Below are positions 13,005 through 23,890 of a DNA stretch of 64,000 nucleotides, in pieces. Within the stretch, counting starts at the first letter, position 1; each line of letters opens with the position of its first letter. The DNA comes from Protopterus annectens (Eukaryota > Chordata > Ceratodontiformes > Protopteridae). The stretch lies in the NCBI RefSeq assembly GCF_019279795.1, contig NC_056732.1, positions 1,072,065,938 through 1,072,129,937 of the forward strand, written 5' to 3'. The position numbers and the translations under genes were made by a program. The notes under the pieces were generated by a model. It had not been told where the DNA came from and made no database searches. It saw only the letters and a program-made list of their open reading frames with translations.

Positions 13005-15098
13005 AGTTCATAGGTTCATACTAGGCTATCTGCCCTAGGGCATTTACAAGCCTAGCCAGTGTGTGTTTGGCTTTCGTCACCCATTTTAAATGAATTTTGC
13101 TATGCCCTTTTTCAAGGTTAGTATACTGTGCCTCTGTCTAACAGTGACACAGAAGTGATACCCGGAGTAAATCTACGATCTCCCATCCACTCATCAAGAT
13201 TCCTCTTGAAGAGAGTCAATGAGGGACTCTGCCTAACCTGGACTGGGATTTTATTCCAGAGTGAAGGGAGCCTCTGGGTTATGAATCTATCCCTCCAGCA
13301 TGTCCTATTTATTTCAGTGCTGAGGTTTCAAGTCTCTCAAGCACGTAGCTCGACAGGATTTGGATTTTCTGAGGTGCAGCATGTCCATTAATTCCGGGTT
13401 GGACATGGCTTTATACGTCACGCACAGATCGCCTCTGAGCAGGCGTTATGCCACTGAGTAGAGCTGGAGTTTCTTTAACCGGGCAGCATATGGCATCTGT
13501 TTGAGCTCTTTGATCCTCTTGGTGAGGTACTTTTGGGGTCTTTCCAGATGCTGCAGGTGTCTGGTAAGGTACATCCCAAAAGGGGCATTGTACTCAATTA
13601 TGGGCCTGATGAGGGATGAGTAAAGAGGCACGATGACCTCCCCTGATCTAGATGTGAATCCCTTCATGATTAGGTGGGCTATATAAAATGTTTTTCTAAC
13701 CACTTTGGCCACATGGTTGTCGAATGAGAGATTGCTATCAACTTGGGTCCCCAGGTCCCTAATTACTTCTTCCGTACTTAATGGATTACCATCTATGTGG
13801 TAATTTGTGGGCACTTTGTTTTTGCCGAAGGGGATGACTATACACTTTTTAGCATTTAGCTTGAGGCCATGGCTCTAGCACCAGTTGTCTGTTTCTATGA
13901 GGCCCTTTTGTAGGATGCTTGTGTCGGCTGGAGAGTCGATTATGGCACCCAGTTTGCAGTCATCTGCGAACTTGGTCAGCCCCAGTCCTTCCTTGTTGGC
14001 CTATCCTCAGAGAAATATATACCAAACAAGAAATGTCCCAGGACTGAGCCTTGTGGGACGCCACTTGTAACTGGTTTGGAGTCTGACATGGCTCCAGCAA
14101 TTCTAACCATGTGGGTTCTGTCCTTGAGCCAGTTTGCAACCCATCTAGTGACATAGGGGTTTATATTTAAGCTGGTGAGCTTATCTATAATGCCAGAGTG
14201 GGGTATTGTATCGAAGGCTTTTGCGAGGTCCAGGTAGGCTGTGTGGACCACCTTCCCCTCGTCAATGGCCTTGGTGACTGTTTCAAAGAAATCAACCAGG
14301 TTTAAGAGGCAGGATCTGCCCTTAAAGCCGAACTGGGTAGGATCCAGTGTCTGTAGGTCTCCAATATCTTTATTTATGAGGTCCATGATGATCCTTTCCA
14401 TAGCTTTGCAGACCAAGCTATTCAGGCTTATGGGGCGATAGTTTCCAGGATCCGTTGAGGCACCACCTTTGTGGAGAGGGACCACTGCTGCTGTATGCCA
14501 CTCTTTGGGTACATATCCTGTAGTAAGGCTGAGACTGAACAGTAGTTTTATGTTTGGGTTTAGTTCTTCTTGGAGTTCATGTAGGACAGCCGGGACACTG
14601 TCTGGTCCCATTGATGCTGTGTTTTTTGCTTTGGAGAGGGCGGCTCTTACCTGAGCATCTGAGATGTCAGGGGGGCAGCACTCTGCTGGGATAGATATTT
14701 GCCCTTTTGGTGGGGAAGGGGGGAGGAGAAGTTTGCGCTGAACCTGTCAGCTAGGATGTTGGCAATGTCTGTGGGTTCGGTGTATTTTTTGTCATTTTGG
14801 ACTAATTCTGAGCATACCTGGGAATTCCCACCCAGGTTCCTAGCATAACTAAAGAAATCCTTGTGATTATCCTTAGTGTCCTGTGCAATTTTTCTCTCGA
14901 AGCTGGCCTTAGACCATTTTATGAGTGCCCGTAGTTTTTTGCTAATACTGATCAGAGATGCCTTCCCTTTTTGGGATTTTGCTCTATCATGTAGTAGCTT
15001 CCTCCTTCTATTGTATAGTTTGTTTATGGCTGGGGTCCACCAGACAGGACGCCTGCCTTTGGAGGATTGGGTCTTGGTTTTGTTTGGGATTGCATGAT
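13005..15098 (-). mobile_element. CR1-A, 3' part (split by DIRS-2)
   Basis: CR1-type non-LTR retrotransposon on the minus strand. The 3' end near 13005 carries the short 8-bp repeat gttcatag typical of CR1 tails and matches the 3' end of CR1-B near 54630. Sequence runs without a break to the DIRS-2 junction at 15098 and resumes at 21104. Across the junction it lines up with uninterrupted CR1-B around 52540. Confidence 0.9.
13118..15098 (-). pseudogene. CR1-A ORF2, reverse transcriptase part (broken)
   Basis: RT of the CR1 LINE, used for target-primed reverse transcription. 14611-13976 is open, with GNYRPISLNSLVCKAMER, AYLDLAKAFDTIPH (motif A) and SGVPQGSVLG (motif B). Motif C (FADD) is in another frame near 13970. 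13814-13446 carries the thumb (VIRDLGTQVDSNLSF, YAPF-like YNAPFGMYLT). The stop at 13118-13120 matches the end of CR1-B ORF2. Several frame shifts are present. Confidence 0.85.
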
Positions 15099-15141
15099 TA
15101 AGAAGTTATGTACTCACCATAACGTTCCATCTGAGTAGGTA

Positions 15142-15288
15142 GCTTCATTTGTCTGCAACCTGTGGGTCTTGGATCCGATATCGGATCCGAGCCGGCAACT
15201 TGTTTCAAGCTAATGGATCTGAGCTCCTAGCTCCTCCCCTCACCCATAATCCCCTGCCAACCCTCCATGACCTCAGATCGAGTTTGCC
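15142..15288 (+). repeat. DIRS-2 left inverted terminal repeat
   Basis: Reverse complement of 20944-21088 with few mismatches. Shared blocks include ggatccgatatcggatcc (right copy ggatccaatatcggatcc), gagctcctagctcctcccctc and ccctccatgacctcagatc. Confidence 0.88.
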
Positions 15289-15364
15289 CCTCAATATGTA
15301 CCCAAAAAGGGTATTCCAACTAACATAGATCTGCTGAAGGCCAGGGGGAAGGAGGGGGGATGGT

Positions 15365-15463
15365 TGCAGACAAATGAAGCTACCTACTCAGATGGAACGT
15401 TATGGTGAGTACATAACTTCTTAATCTGAAGTAGGGACTTCATTTGTCAGCAACCTGTGGGAC
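15365..15463. repeat. DIRS-2 internal complementary region
   Basis: 15365-15422 is the exact reverse complement of the left end (15099-15157). 15423-15463 is the reverse complement of the right end (about 21064-21103). The two halves abut, representing a head-to-tail joint of the outer ends. Confidence 0.92.
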
Positions 15464-15496
15464 AGAGTCCCCAGCTACCCGAATCTTGGGTGGCCA

Positions 15497-16372
15497 TCAT
15501 GGAAGGATATTGCGAAGCACCGCAGAGCCAAAGGATGCTCTCCCTCTAGAAATCCCGTCCAGTTTGTAGTGGTTAATAAAGGTATGAGATGAGGCCCAAG
15601 TGGCTGCCGAACAAACATCATCCAATGGAACTCTAGATTTGAAGGCCGCAGAAGTAGAGATGGAACGAGTGGAATGTGCGCGAACTCCTTCAGGTGCGGG
15701 TCTCCCAGAGGCTTGGTACGCTAATAGGATACATTGTGAAATCCTGCGTGATAGAGATACTTTTGATATTGCTTTCCCCAAATTAAATTTGGCAAAGGAA
15801 ACGAACAGCTGGTCGGATTGTCTATGACCAGCTGTTCTATGAGTATAAAAACGTAGCTGCCTATGAACATCTAATGAGTGCAGCTTGTACTCTCCTTTAT
15901 TCTGATATTTAGGAAAGAAAACTGGTAAATTTATGGATTGATTTATATTGGTTTCTGATGCTATTTTGGGAAGGAAAGAGGGATTGATCCTGAGGTACAC
16001 TCTGTCCGGATGAAAGATCAAATAAGGAGGCTTCACAGAAAGAGCTTGAAGCTCTGAAACCCTTTTCGCAGAAGTAATGGCTACAAGGAATGCTGTTTTC
16101 CAGGACAAGTATTTGAGATCTACTGAAGCAGCAGGTTCAAAAGGTGGAGCAGTCAAGGCTTGAAGAACTAGTGAAAGATCCCAAGGTGGTATGGCTTCTT
16201 TTATAGGGGGTCTAAGCAAAAAGGTGCCCTTGAGAAAGGTTTTACACAACTTGGCCGACATCAAGGGCCCTGTGTCATGTCCCACATGGTAATGGGAGAT
16301 GGCAGCCAATTGCACTTTGACAGTTGAGCAACTAGCACCTTCCTGAAAAAGTTTGGTTAGGAAGTCTAACAT
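15497..16372 (-). CDS. DIRS-2 tyrosine recombinase, catalytic part (open frame)
   Basis: 291-residue open frame for the recombinase that would integrate the DIRS circle. Visible catalytic residues are Arg104 (TSAKRVSEL), His233 and Arg236 (RAHSTRS), His263 and the nucleophile Tyr269 (FINHYKLD), so the R-H-R-H-Y set is complete. The N-terminal region, ending KPSTRKVYRSK, is read from the upstream ORF and is separated by a Trp-to-stop change at 16449-16451. A 13-bp tandem duplication at 16384-16409 then shifts the frame. The Met at 16372 is therefore only the first Met after the damage, not the authentic start. The catalytic domain is intact but the whole protein is broken. Confidence 0.86.
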   Translation of the reverse strand: MLDFLTKLFQEGASCSTVKVQLAAISHYHVGHDTGPLMSAKLCKTFLKGTFLLRPPIKEAIPPWDLSLVLQALTAPPFEPAASVDLKYLSWKTAFLVAITSAKRVSELQALSVKPPYLIFHPDRVYLRINPSFLPKIASETNINQSINLPVFFPKYQNKGEYKLHSLDVHRQLRFYTHRTAGHRQSDQLFVSFAKFNLGKAISKVSLSRRISQCILLAYQASGRPAPEGVRAHSTRSISTSAAFKSRVPLDDVCSAATWASSHTFINHYKLDGISRGRASFGSAVLRNILP

Positions 16373-16448
16373 GGATGGAAGAGGAGCTGTAAAGGGGAGC
16401 TGTAAAGGGATCTAGATTATGATGCTCCGCCCAGATGGAGAAACTTTT

Positions 16449-18776
16449 TCATTTACTGCGGTACACTTTCCTGGTGGAGGGCTTATGCGCTGCCACAAGG
16501 ATGGCTTTGACTGGTGAAGAGATACCGGGAGTCCTAACTAGGAGTGGAACTGGAGCAACCAAGCTGTCAGCTTCAGATTGTCCGGATTTGGGGTCGGTAA
16601 GTCCGACGGATGGGAGATTAAATCCGGACTGGGATCCAGAATCCAAGGGGGATTCACTAGGTGAGACCACAGGTAAGGGAACCAAATTTGCAGAGGCCAG
16701 AATGGGGCAATGAGGATCATCCTGCTCCCCAACTGCGAGGCTTTCTGTAAGAGTTGTAGCATCAGGGGTAGAGGAGGATAGGCATAAAGTAGACCGGGTG
16801 GCCAAGCATGCACCAGAGCGTCTCTTGGAGTTTCCCCTGGAGGGGGAATCAGAGCGAAGAAATTGCCGCATTTGGTGTTTGAGGGAGAGGCAAAAAGATC
16901 GCAGCAGGGTTGCCCCCATATTGCGAATATCTGCTTCGCTACTAGTGGGTTGAGAGACCACTCGTACGGGGTAAGAAGGGTGCGTGTCCGCTAGGATGTT
17001 GGCCCGCCCAGGAATGTGCGTTGCAATCAGAAAGCGGTTGGTGGAGATCGCCCATTCCCACACACTCATGGCTTCGCGGCATAGAGGGTAAGACCTGGTC
17101 CCCCCCTGTCTGTTGATGTACCAGACAACCGACATGTTGTCCGACTGAATTGCAATCGTTCCTACGGGGAGGAGATTCTGAAGTGCTTGCAACGCGTACA
17201 GCACCACTCTCATCTCCAGAACGTTGATATGCAGGGAGGTCTCTGTATCATTCCACGTGCCTTGGACAGTCCTGCCTGAATAATGCCCCCCACCCCACTC
17301 GAGGCGGGAGGAGTCCGTGGTCACCGTGGCGAGAGGGGGAGAGGTGCAGAAGGGTCGGCCCGTATGGAGGTCCGGAGCATGAAGCCACCATAATAGAGCC
17401 CTTCTGCAAGCCTTGCTGATAGCAATGGGGTGATGGAGAGGAAAGGACAGAAAGGACCATTGTACTAGAAGGGTCCATTGTAGTACCCGCATGTTCAGAC
17501 GGGCGCATGGAAGGAGCGTTATCGCTGCCGCCATGGAGCCCAGCGCCCTCAGGACCAATTCCGCTGGTGGGGTCTCTGATTGGAGGATAGCCCGCACATG
17601 GAGTTGCAAATTCCGAAGTCGTTCGGACGTTAGAAAGGCTCGTAGCTCTCTGGTGTCTATTCTGGCTCCTATGAATTCTATGGCTTGTGTCGGGGCCAGA
17701 AAGGATTTGTCGGCATTGATGATGATGCCTAACTGTGGGGCTAGGCGGAGAAAGAAATCTCTGGCTGAGCAAAGTAGATGCCTTGTTGGGGCGGTCAGGA
17801 GCCAGTTGTCCAGGAACGGAAAGACCTGTATTCCCTGGAGTCTCAGGTGGGCCGCAATCACTGCTAATACCTTGGTGAACACCCTGGGAGCTGTGGTGAG
17901 GCCAAAGGGAAGGACCCTGAACTGGTAGTGACTGGCTCCCAGCCGGAAGCGGAGGAACCTCCTGGATCGTCTGTCCATTAGAATGTGGTAGTACGCATCC
18001 TTGAGGTCTATAGAGCACATCCAATCGTTCTCCCTTAGAAGGGGGAGAATAGATTGAAGAGTGACCATTCGGAATTTTTCCTTGGTTACCGACAGGTTCA
18101 AGCGGGACAGGTCTAAAATCAGTCTCAAGTCCCCCGTCTTTTTTGGCACCAAAAAGAACCTGGAGTAGAACCCTAATCCGAGCTGGTCTTGGGGGACGGG
18201 CTGGATGGCTCTTTTTCTTAGCAGCTGCTGAATTTCTGCGGCTGCAGCCTCCCTCTGATTGGGTGGTACATCGGGGAGGTTCTTGAATTTGGGGACATGA
18301 AGTAATGGGATTTTGTACCCTCTGGATATAATTCGAAGCACCCAGCGGTCTGTCGTGATGGACTCCCATGCCGCTAGGTGCCCGGAGAGGGGCCCCCCGA
18401 CTGCCTCCAGAGTGGAGCAGTCGGGCAACCCTTCAGGGCTGCTGCGTGGGCCGGTCAGAGAAAGGTTCTCTGGACCCAAAGTTTCTCGGAGCCCCTCTGC
18501 ACCTGGGGCGGCGTCCTCCCTGTCCTCCTCTGCCACGGAAGGACTGGTTGTCTGGAGCGGGTTGGGAATGTTGCAATTTCCGGAACCACATCTTCTTCTG
18601 ACCCTTTTGGTTCTTCGAAAAGGACCGCTGGGGCGCAGAGAAGCGGACTCCGACGGCAGACGTCTTCCTGTCCTTCTCGCTCTGGACAAGTGTCTCGCAA
18701 ATCGTTTTGCCAAACAGGGCAGAACCATCGAAAGGGGCATTTGCAAAAGACGCTTTAAAGGGCTCCGCAAAGTCAC
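16449..18776 (-). CDS. DIRS-2 reverse transcriptase/RNase H polyprotein
   Basis: 775-residue open frame overlapping the end of gag. RT: SRFFLVPKKTGDLRLILDL (205-223), SIDLKDAYYHI (255-265, motif A Asp), LPFGLTTAP (289-297) and FPFLDNW (319-325). Motif C is LDN instead of the LDD seen in DIRS-1 and DIRS-3, so the second catalytic Asp is lost. RNase H: Asp487 (VTTDSS), Glu521 (LEMRVV), Asp545 (SDNMSVV) and Asp597. After about residue 600 the frame no longer encodes the methyltransferase-like segment, which is open at 16813-16538 in another frame (LLYAYPPLPL, MILIAPFWP). The C-terminal end reads into the N-terminus of the recombinase. A frame change near residue 600 is likely. Confidence 0.85.
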   Translation of the reverse strand: MTLRSPLKRLLQMPLSMVLPCLAKRFARHLSRARRTGRRLPSESASLRPSGPFRRTKRVRRRCGSGNCNIPNPLQTTSPSVAEEDREDAAPGAEGLRETLGPENLSLTGPRSSPEGLPDCSTLEAVGGPLSGHLAAWESITTDRWVLRIISRGYKIPLLHVPKFKNLPDVPPNQREAAAAEIQQLLRKRAIQPVPQDQLGLGFYSRFFLVPKKTGDLRLILDLSRLNLSVTKEKFRMVTLQSILPLLRENDWMCSIDLKDAYYHILMDRRSRRFLRFRLGASHYQFRVLPFGLTTAPRVFTKVLAVIAAHLRLQGIQVFPFLDNWLLTAPTRHLLCSARDFFLRLAPQLGIIINADKSFLAPTQAIEFIGARIDTRELRAFLTSERLRNLQLHVRAILQSETPPAELVLRALGSMAAAITLLPCARLNMRVLQWTLLVQWSFLSFPLHHPIAISKACRRALLWWLHAPDLHTGRPFCTSPPLATVTTDSSRLEWGGGHYSGRTVQGTWNDTETSLHINVLEMRVVLYALQALQNLLPVGTIAIQSDNMSVVWYINRQGGTRSYPLCREAMSVWEWAISTNRFLIATHIPGRANILADTHPSYPVRVVSQPTSSEADIRNMGATLLRSFCLSLKHQMRQFLRSDSPSRGNSKRRSGACLATRSTLCLSSSTPDATTLTESLAVGEQDDPHCPILASANLVPLPVVSPSESPLDSGSQSGFNLPSVGLTDPKSGQSEADSLVAPVPLLVRTPGISSPVKAILVAAHKPSTRKVYRSK

Positions 18777-20699
18777 AATGACGGAGCCAGACCTGACGTC
18801 TCATGACTAGGCCCGCTCCGCTAGCCCTAGCGGCTCCCTCGGTGGCGTGGGACAACAGCCGCATAGAGGTATTTGAAATGGATCTCAGAGTGGCCATTCG
18901 GGTGGAGTACAATTGTTTGTCCTCCGCCGACATGGACTCAGGGGGGAGGCAGCGTATTCTTTGATAAGATCCTGCTGCATCCTGATGACATGTGCCATAT
19001 AGTTCAGAGACCTTACCGAGAAGGTCGCTGAACTAAAAACTCGCTTCCCTAAGCGGTCCATCGAGTGGGACTCCTTGCTCGGTGGATGGACTGAGGGGCT
19101 CTCCTGAGCTAGTTCCCTCTTCGTGGCTGCCGCCGTCAATATGGCATCTACGGGGGGACCCTTGCTCCAGTGCGACCAGTCTGAGGGGGGTGGCTTAGTA
19201 TCCTGTCCGGGCATTTAGGTATTGGCTCCACGGTGTCCAGGTCCTTCCACCCCCTGGTGGTAATAAGGTCCACCAAGGGGTCGGCCGGAGGGGACACCCA
19301 AGAGGTAGACGGGCCTGCTTCGAATGCCTCCAGAAACACGGACTCGTCGGAGGAAGACTTGGGGGCAGACCACCCACCTCTGATCCTCAGCATCTCCATG
19401 ATGTCTCCAAAGGAGACATCCTCAGGGGGTGATCTTGGGGAGCCTTCCCCTTCATCCAAGTCCGTGTCCTCAGTTAAGGACTCAGAGGAGTCCACGTGCC
19501 TCCTCTTGCACTTATGCTTGCGGGGCACTTCCTCGTGGGGGCTGTCCGAGGAGGCCTCGCCAGCAACATCCTGTTCCAATGGAACTACCTGGGACATTGA
19601 AGCAGGCTGTCCCTTTGTCCGGGTGATGGAAGCCTGGCCCAGCAGAGAGGGAGTGCAGGGTGGAGCCGAGACAAGGGCCGGGAGTCCGGATGCTCTCAAC
19701 CGAGCCCTCTCCACTACATCGAAGGCCGAGGGGGAACCACTCTCTCTGGGCTCCGAGAGTCGGCTCCCACTCAGATCCGATGAAGGGATCGGAACCGGCG
19801 CCGAGACCATCGGATCCATGCGCTCCGACCTGGACGGAGCCGAAGGCACACTGAATCCCTCGGATCCGAAGCTCGGGCCACGGCTCCGAGAGGTCGGATC
19901 AGACAGGCTCAAGGGCAGGGTCGGATCCGAAGTACCAAGTACTGTCGGCGCCGACCCACCCCCGGCTCCAACGCTGCTCGGCTCCGAACACTCCGAACCC
20001 GGGTAGCGGGTCGGAGAAGGAGCAATTGGAGCGAAAAATGGTGTCGAGCTCCCATCCGAAGTGGGGTGGAGGCAAGAGCACTCCCATCTGCAGCTGGGCC
20101 TTGATGAATCTTCGCATCATCCGGTCGAAGTCTGCATCAGACATGCTGAACATTGATCTCGAAAAGGCCACCGAGGCAGGCCTGGAATGCCGCCTCGATG
20201 ACCTCGATGGAGATCGGACCTCCTCCTCCTCGGGCCCTGGGGAGAAACAAGGAGATCGGAGCCGAGGAGGAGGAGACCTAGAAGCAGTGGAGGGAGCAGC
20301 CCGCTTAGCTGGTGGGGCCGAAGTGGAGGCCTCGGCCCGCCGCTTGTGGTGCTTCTCCCTCCGTTTCTCCCTCCTAGCCTCCCTGTCCTCCGGCGCTTTA
20401 GTGGGAGTTTGAGTCCCAGCCGAAGGAAGGGGGGCAGGAGTGGCAACAACCACAGCCTGTGGTAGTGCCACGGGAGCAGCGGAGGCCGGAGCCGAGTCCA
20501 GGGGCAAAAGTCCCGCCAGGACCAGCTTCGACCTCTGCTCTTTCAGTGCCCTGGGGTTGAACGCTGCACAAATGGTACAGCCTGAGGTGAGGTGTTTAAC
20601 CCCAAGGCACCGAACGCACAGAGTGTGGCCATCATCCGGGGAGAGCTTATGGCCACACTCGGTACATTTAGAAAAAATGGCTTTTGGGGCCTCAGCCAT
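18433..20699 (-). pseudogene. DIRS-2 Gag-like ORF1 (frameshifted)
   Basis: The ATG at 20699 is chosen over the longer 20756 start because it precedes the conserved finger (SKCTECGHKLSPDDGHTLC, then CLGVKH and CTIC). Ser/Pro/Arg-rich linkers follow to 19148. The capsid-like helical part RSLNYMAHVIRMQQDLIKEY lies near 19030, FAEPFKASFANAPFDGSALF near 18740, and an RGG-rich tail in 18600-18433. Open pieces are 20699-19899, 19912-19148, 19214-18885 and 18933-18433, overlapping by short stretches. That implies about three indels. The tail overlaps the RT ORF. Plus-strand ORFs here (19233-20006) are antisense shadows. Confidence 0.78.
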
Positions 20700-20943
20700 A
20701 CTTAAAAGAAAAAAAGGTAGTGCTACACAAACACACAGGCCCCAAAAACACAACACACACTCACTAACGACCAGCGAAGGGAGGGAAAAAACTAAGTAAA
20801 AGAAAAATTTTTTTTTTATACTACAGGGAACCTAACTCTTACACACTTTATTTTTTAAAATAAGGAAGAGAATTTGACAGAAAAACACACGTAACTGACA
20901 GTTTTTTTCTTGAGCTCAATGGAATCCAGCTATCCACAAGCGC

Positions 20944-21088
20944 GGCAAACTAGATCTGGGGTCATGGAGGGTTGGCAGGGGATTATGGGTGAGGGGAGGA
21001 GCTAGGAGCTCGGATCCATTAGCTTGAAACAAGTTGCCGGCTCGGATCCAATATCGGATCCAAGACCCACAGGTTGCTGACAAATGAT
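20944..21088 (-). repeat. DIRS-2 right inverted terminal repeat
   Basis: Inverted partner of 15142-15288. Near-identical arms with a few substitutions, for example ggatccaatatcggatcc here against ggatccgatatcggatcc on the left. Confidence 0.88.
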
Positions 21089-21103
21089 GTCCCTACTTCA
21101 GAT

Positions 21104-22000
21104 CCATGCATTCCTGAAGGTGTCCATAGAATGCATTTATAAAGGATTCTGCAGTCTGGGCCGTATTTTCCACAGGCCTGGGGGCTTTGAAGGATTCCAC
21201 CTCGGTTTTGAGGAGTGTGAAATTTGCTTTAGAGAAGTTTTTCACTGTGGTTTTCTGGGCAGGGGCTGGGGTCGGGATGTGAATATCTAGTGAGATTAGT
21301 TTATGGTCTGATCTTACCAGTGAGGGATACACTTCTGGTCTGGAGCATAGAGTCCCCATGTTTGTGATGATCAGGTCCAGTATGTTTTCCCCTCTTGTGG
21401 GAGTGGTAACACGTTGTTCCATAGCATTTGAGTTTATAAACTCTAGGAACCTTTGGGCTAGGGTGTTGGAGCTAGAGTAATGCTCCAAGTCTATGTTTGG
21501 GTAGTTGAAGTCACCCAATATAATGGTGTTTGGAGAGACCTTCATATTTTCCAGTGTTCTCAGGAAGGCAGAGTGGGGTTCCTGGGTTTGGGAGGGTGGT
21601 ATGTAGCAGGCTATAAACTGGAAGGCAGTTTTACCCACTGTTAGTTGCACATGGATAGTCTCTGATGCTTCGTGCTGTGCCACCAACCTGGAGGTGTGGT
21701 TATCTTTGACGAATATTGATACTCCCCCTCCTTTTGTGGTTCAGTCCAAGTTTTGGGGCCGAAAAACATGGTTTGAGGTATAACCTGGTAGTGCTGGGGT
21801 GCTCTCGGGAGCCTTAAACCAGGTTTCTGTTACTGCACAGATATCAATGTTCTCCATGCTAAGGAGAGTTTCAAGTGCGTGCATCTTGAGCTTTAGACTT
21901 CTGGCATTGAGTAGCATTACTCTTAGTTTCTTATCCCTTGTGATACCTATGGAGGTGGGTTTGTCTTTTGAGCCTTGAGTAAAAAAGGCACTATGGGGAT
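21104..22000 (-). pseudogene. CR1-A ORF2, endonuclease part (broken)
   Basis: Apurinic-type endonuclease that would nick the target. 21686-21093 is open, with ILGDFNYPNIDLEHYS, TPTRGENILDLIIT and RSDHKLISLD, so the Asp/Asn and Asp-His catalytic motifs are present. The N-terminal part (AVTETWFK, near 21830) is in another frame. The protein is cut by the DIRS-2 insertion. Confidence 0.8.
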
Positions 22001-22503
22001 GACAAGAGCCTTTGCCAATATCCGAAAGCCCAGGGGTGACAGGTGCAAGCCGTCCTTAGCGAAGCATCGTGGCTTGTCGAGCATGTCATCCCAGGATGAC
22101 AGGCATTGGATCCCCTTTCAATTACACCAATACTTAAGCCAATTGTTGAAATTGATCATCTTGTCTTCAATATTGTGGCATCATTCTTGGTGAGGGTAAG
22201 ATGCTACTCAAGGTCAGGGTCATACCGGCCTGGGATACATGCTCAGAGAGCTCCCCTATGTCTCTTTTCATGTAGTCCAGGGAGGTACGTCTCAGGTCAT
22301 TCACACCACCATGGACAATGACTGAGTCATATTTGTACTTGCCTTGGAGTGACCTGAGTGCTTGTGTTATGTGGCGGATCCTAGCGCACGACAGGCAGCT
22401 CACCATGACCTTCTCCTTGTTCAGCCTGGTGAGCAGGACGTCAGTGTGCCTGACGATAGAGTCACCTATTACAAGTGTATCAGGTGTGTTGTTTAGCCTT
22501 AGT
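21104..22503 (-). mobile_element. CR1-A, 5' part (resumes after DIRS-2)
   Basis: Continuation of CR1-A carrying the ORF2 endonuclease and the esterase end of ORF1 (22406-22167, VIVHGGVNDLRRTSLDYMK). Homology to CR1-B stops near 22503, within the coding sequence just upstream of the GDS serine motif, so the copy is 5'-truncated. Confidence 0.87.
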
Positions 22504-22949
22504 CACATTAAACATAGCAACTATTCAATTTGGAATATTTTGTAAACCACTTACAATATCTCAGCAACCACTGAAGTCACATACATACTGTTAATATATT
22601 GCATTTTGCTCATCCAGATAAGAACTTTCAATATGAGGCTAATCCATTCTGTCTGTTACTTTGTTGTCAAGATATTTAGACAAGCACGAAAGTTATGACT
22701 ATATAAATAAATATTATTTGAACAGCAATTAATATCTCTTTCCCTGCACCACACATCTGCGTTTGCCATTGTGTAAGCTTTAAAGATGAAATATTTTGAT
22801 ACTCTATGCTTCATGGTTTTAAAATTATTAATGCAAATATGAACTAGCAATATCTGACGCATAGAGGTGTCAGTAGGATGCAACTGCAGAAGCACCTACA
22901 GGCATCACCTGGCTGTAATGAGTTAACAGATGGGCTGTGGACATGATTC
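22504..22949. other. Unassigned AT-rich spacer
   Basis: No gene or repeat recognised. Confidence 0.35.
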
Positions 22950-23890
22950 AAGTATTATTAGGGAGGGCAAAAATTACTTCAAAAAGGATAGCCAGTAAGA
23001 TAAAATGATAATGGAGTTTAAAAACAAGGCAGAAATACAGAGAAATATGGGAAAGTAGTAACAGGATTTATTTATAACAGTTGCTAAATGTTGAAGCACA
23101 TCAAAAGAAGAGAAATCGCATACAGACAAGCTTTGTTAGAACTGTTGGGGAAGCAAATGGTTGTAATTAAGGAAATTATTCTTTTGAGCTGAGACAGAGG
23201 ATCGAAATTGCCTGGATTTACAGTAAGGCCTTGTTAACTGTAATGCTACTGGGTGCCAAAAAAGCAACTGCTAGAGAATAGAAGTCATAATATAAGCCAA
23301 CTGTAACTGAACCACTAGATATTGTAAAAAAGATAAGAGCTGGAACTGGGATCTTCAGAAAAAAGGAAGGAGCAAATTACACAGAAATAAATGGAATCTG
23401 TGGAAAAAATGTGCATAATAATGTTAAGGTGTAGATGTTTAAGGGATGGCAAAAACTGTGCAATGTATGTTATGTTCGAGTGAATGAACTGTTAAAATAC
23501 ATACTGCATATAAACAATGAGAAATCACTATGGTTTGTCTTTTCTATCAATCTATATGTACCTACCACACTGCCTTTTTTTATACTTACTACAGAACAGA
23601 AGCAACTGCAGACTGTTTAAGGGAAAGTAAAGGAGTATTTGTATAACATGCATAAGTTTAAAAGGACTGCTATCGAGCAATTATTTCTGATAACTCCAGA
23701 GAACAAAAACATAGGCAACAAAGTAGAAAGCTGTGGGCAAACTTAGGCAGTCTGACAAAAAATAAATAAAAAATGGATAGCTTACACAGGTTAGCATATT
23801 TCACAAATTTTATGAGTATGTGTATAAATCAGAGGAATGAGGAAATCAAGAAAGGGTACAATTGAATATATTTATTGACAACTTGACTAT
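22950..23890 (+). mobile_element. L1-like LINE remnant, 3' end (copy 1)
   Basis: About 23140-23430 is similar to 32290-32560 (attattcttttgagc shared, then similar ctgccaaaaa- and ggaatcttcagaaaa-like runs). In translation it resembles the C-terminal end of L1 ORF2 (LLGAKKATARE). It is a second copy of the 3' end of the LINE split by DIRS-3. Boundaries are approximate. Confidence 0.5.

Larger units (their letters stand above)
15099..21103 (-). mobile_element. DIRS-2: complete-length DIRS element inserted in CR1-A
   Basis: Both ends are present. The left end begins taagaagttatgtactcacc and the right end finishes ccctacttcagat. The trinucleotide GAT sits at both junctions (15096-15098 and 21101-21103). 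Removing the element restores the CR1 sequence gcatgatccatgcattcc found in CR1-B. Inverted terminal repeats (about 15142-15288 and 20944-21088), an ICR at 15365-15463, and gag, RT/RH and recombinase genes on the minus strand are all in place. It is the best-preserved large DIRS here, though its genes carry a few lesions. Confidence 0.93.

Noticed and set aside
17248-18369. 373-residue minus-strand ORF overlapping the DIRS-2 RT
   Set aside because: Out-of-frame shadow of the RT/RNase H ORF, with no RT motifs in this frame. The analogous 28773-27955 ORF in DIRS-3 is likewise a shadow.
19233-20006. 257-residue plus-strand ORF (similarly 4080-4715 and 4860-5183)
   Set aside because: These lie antisense to the GC-rich DIRS Gag linkers. 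The low-complexity composition explains the lack of stops, and there is no domain or homolog pattern.
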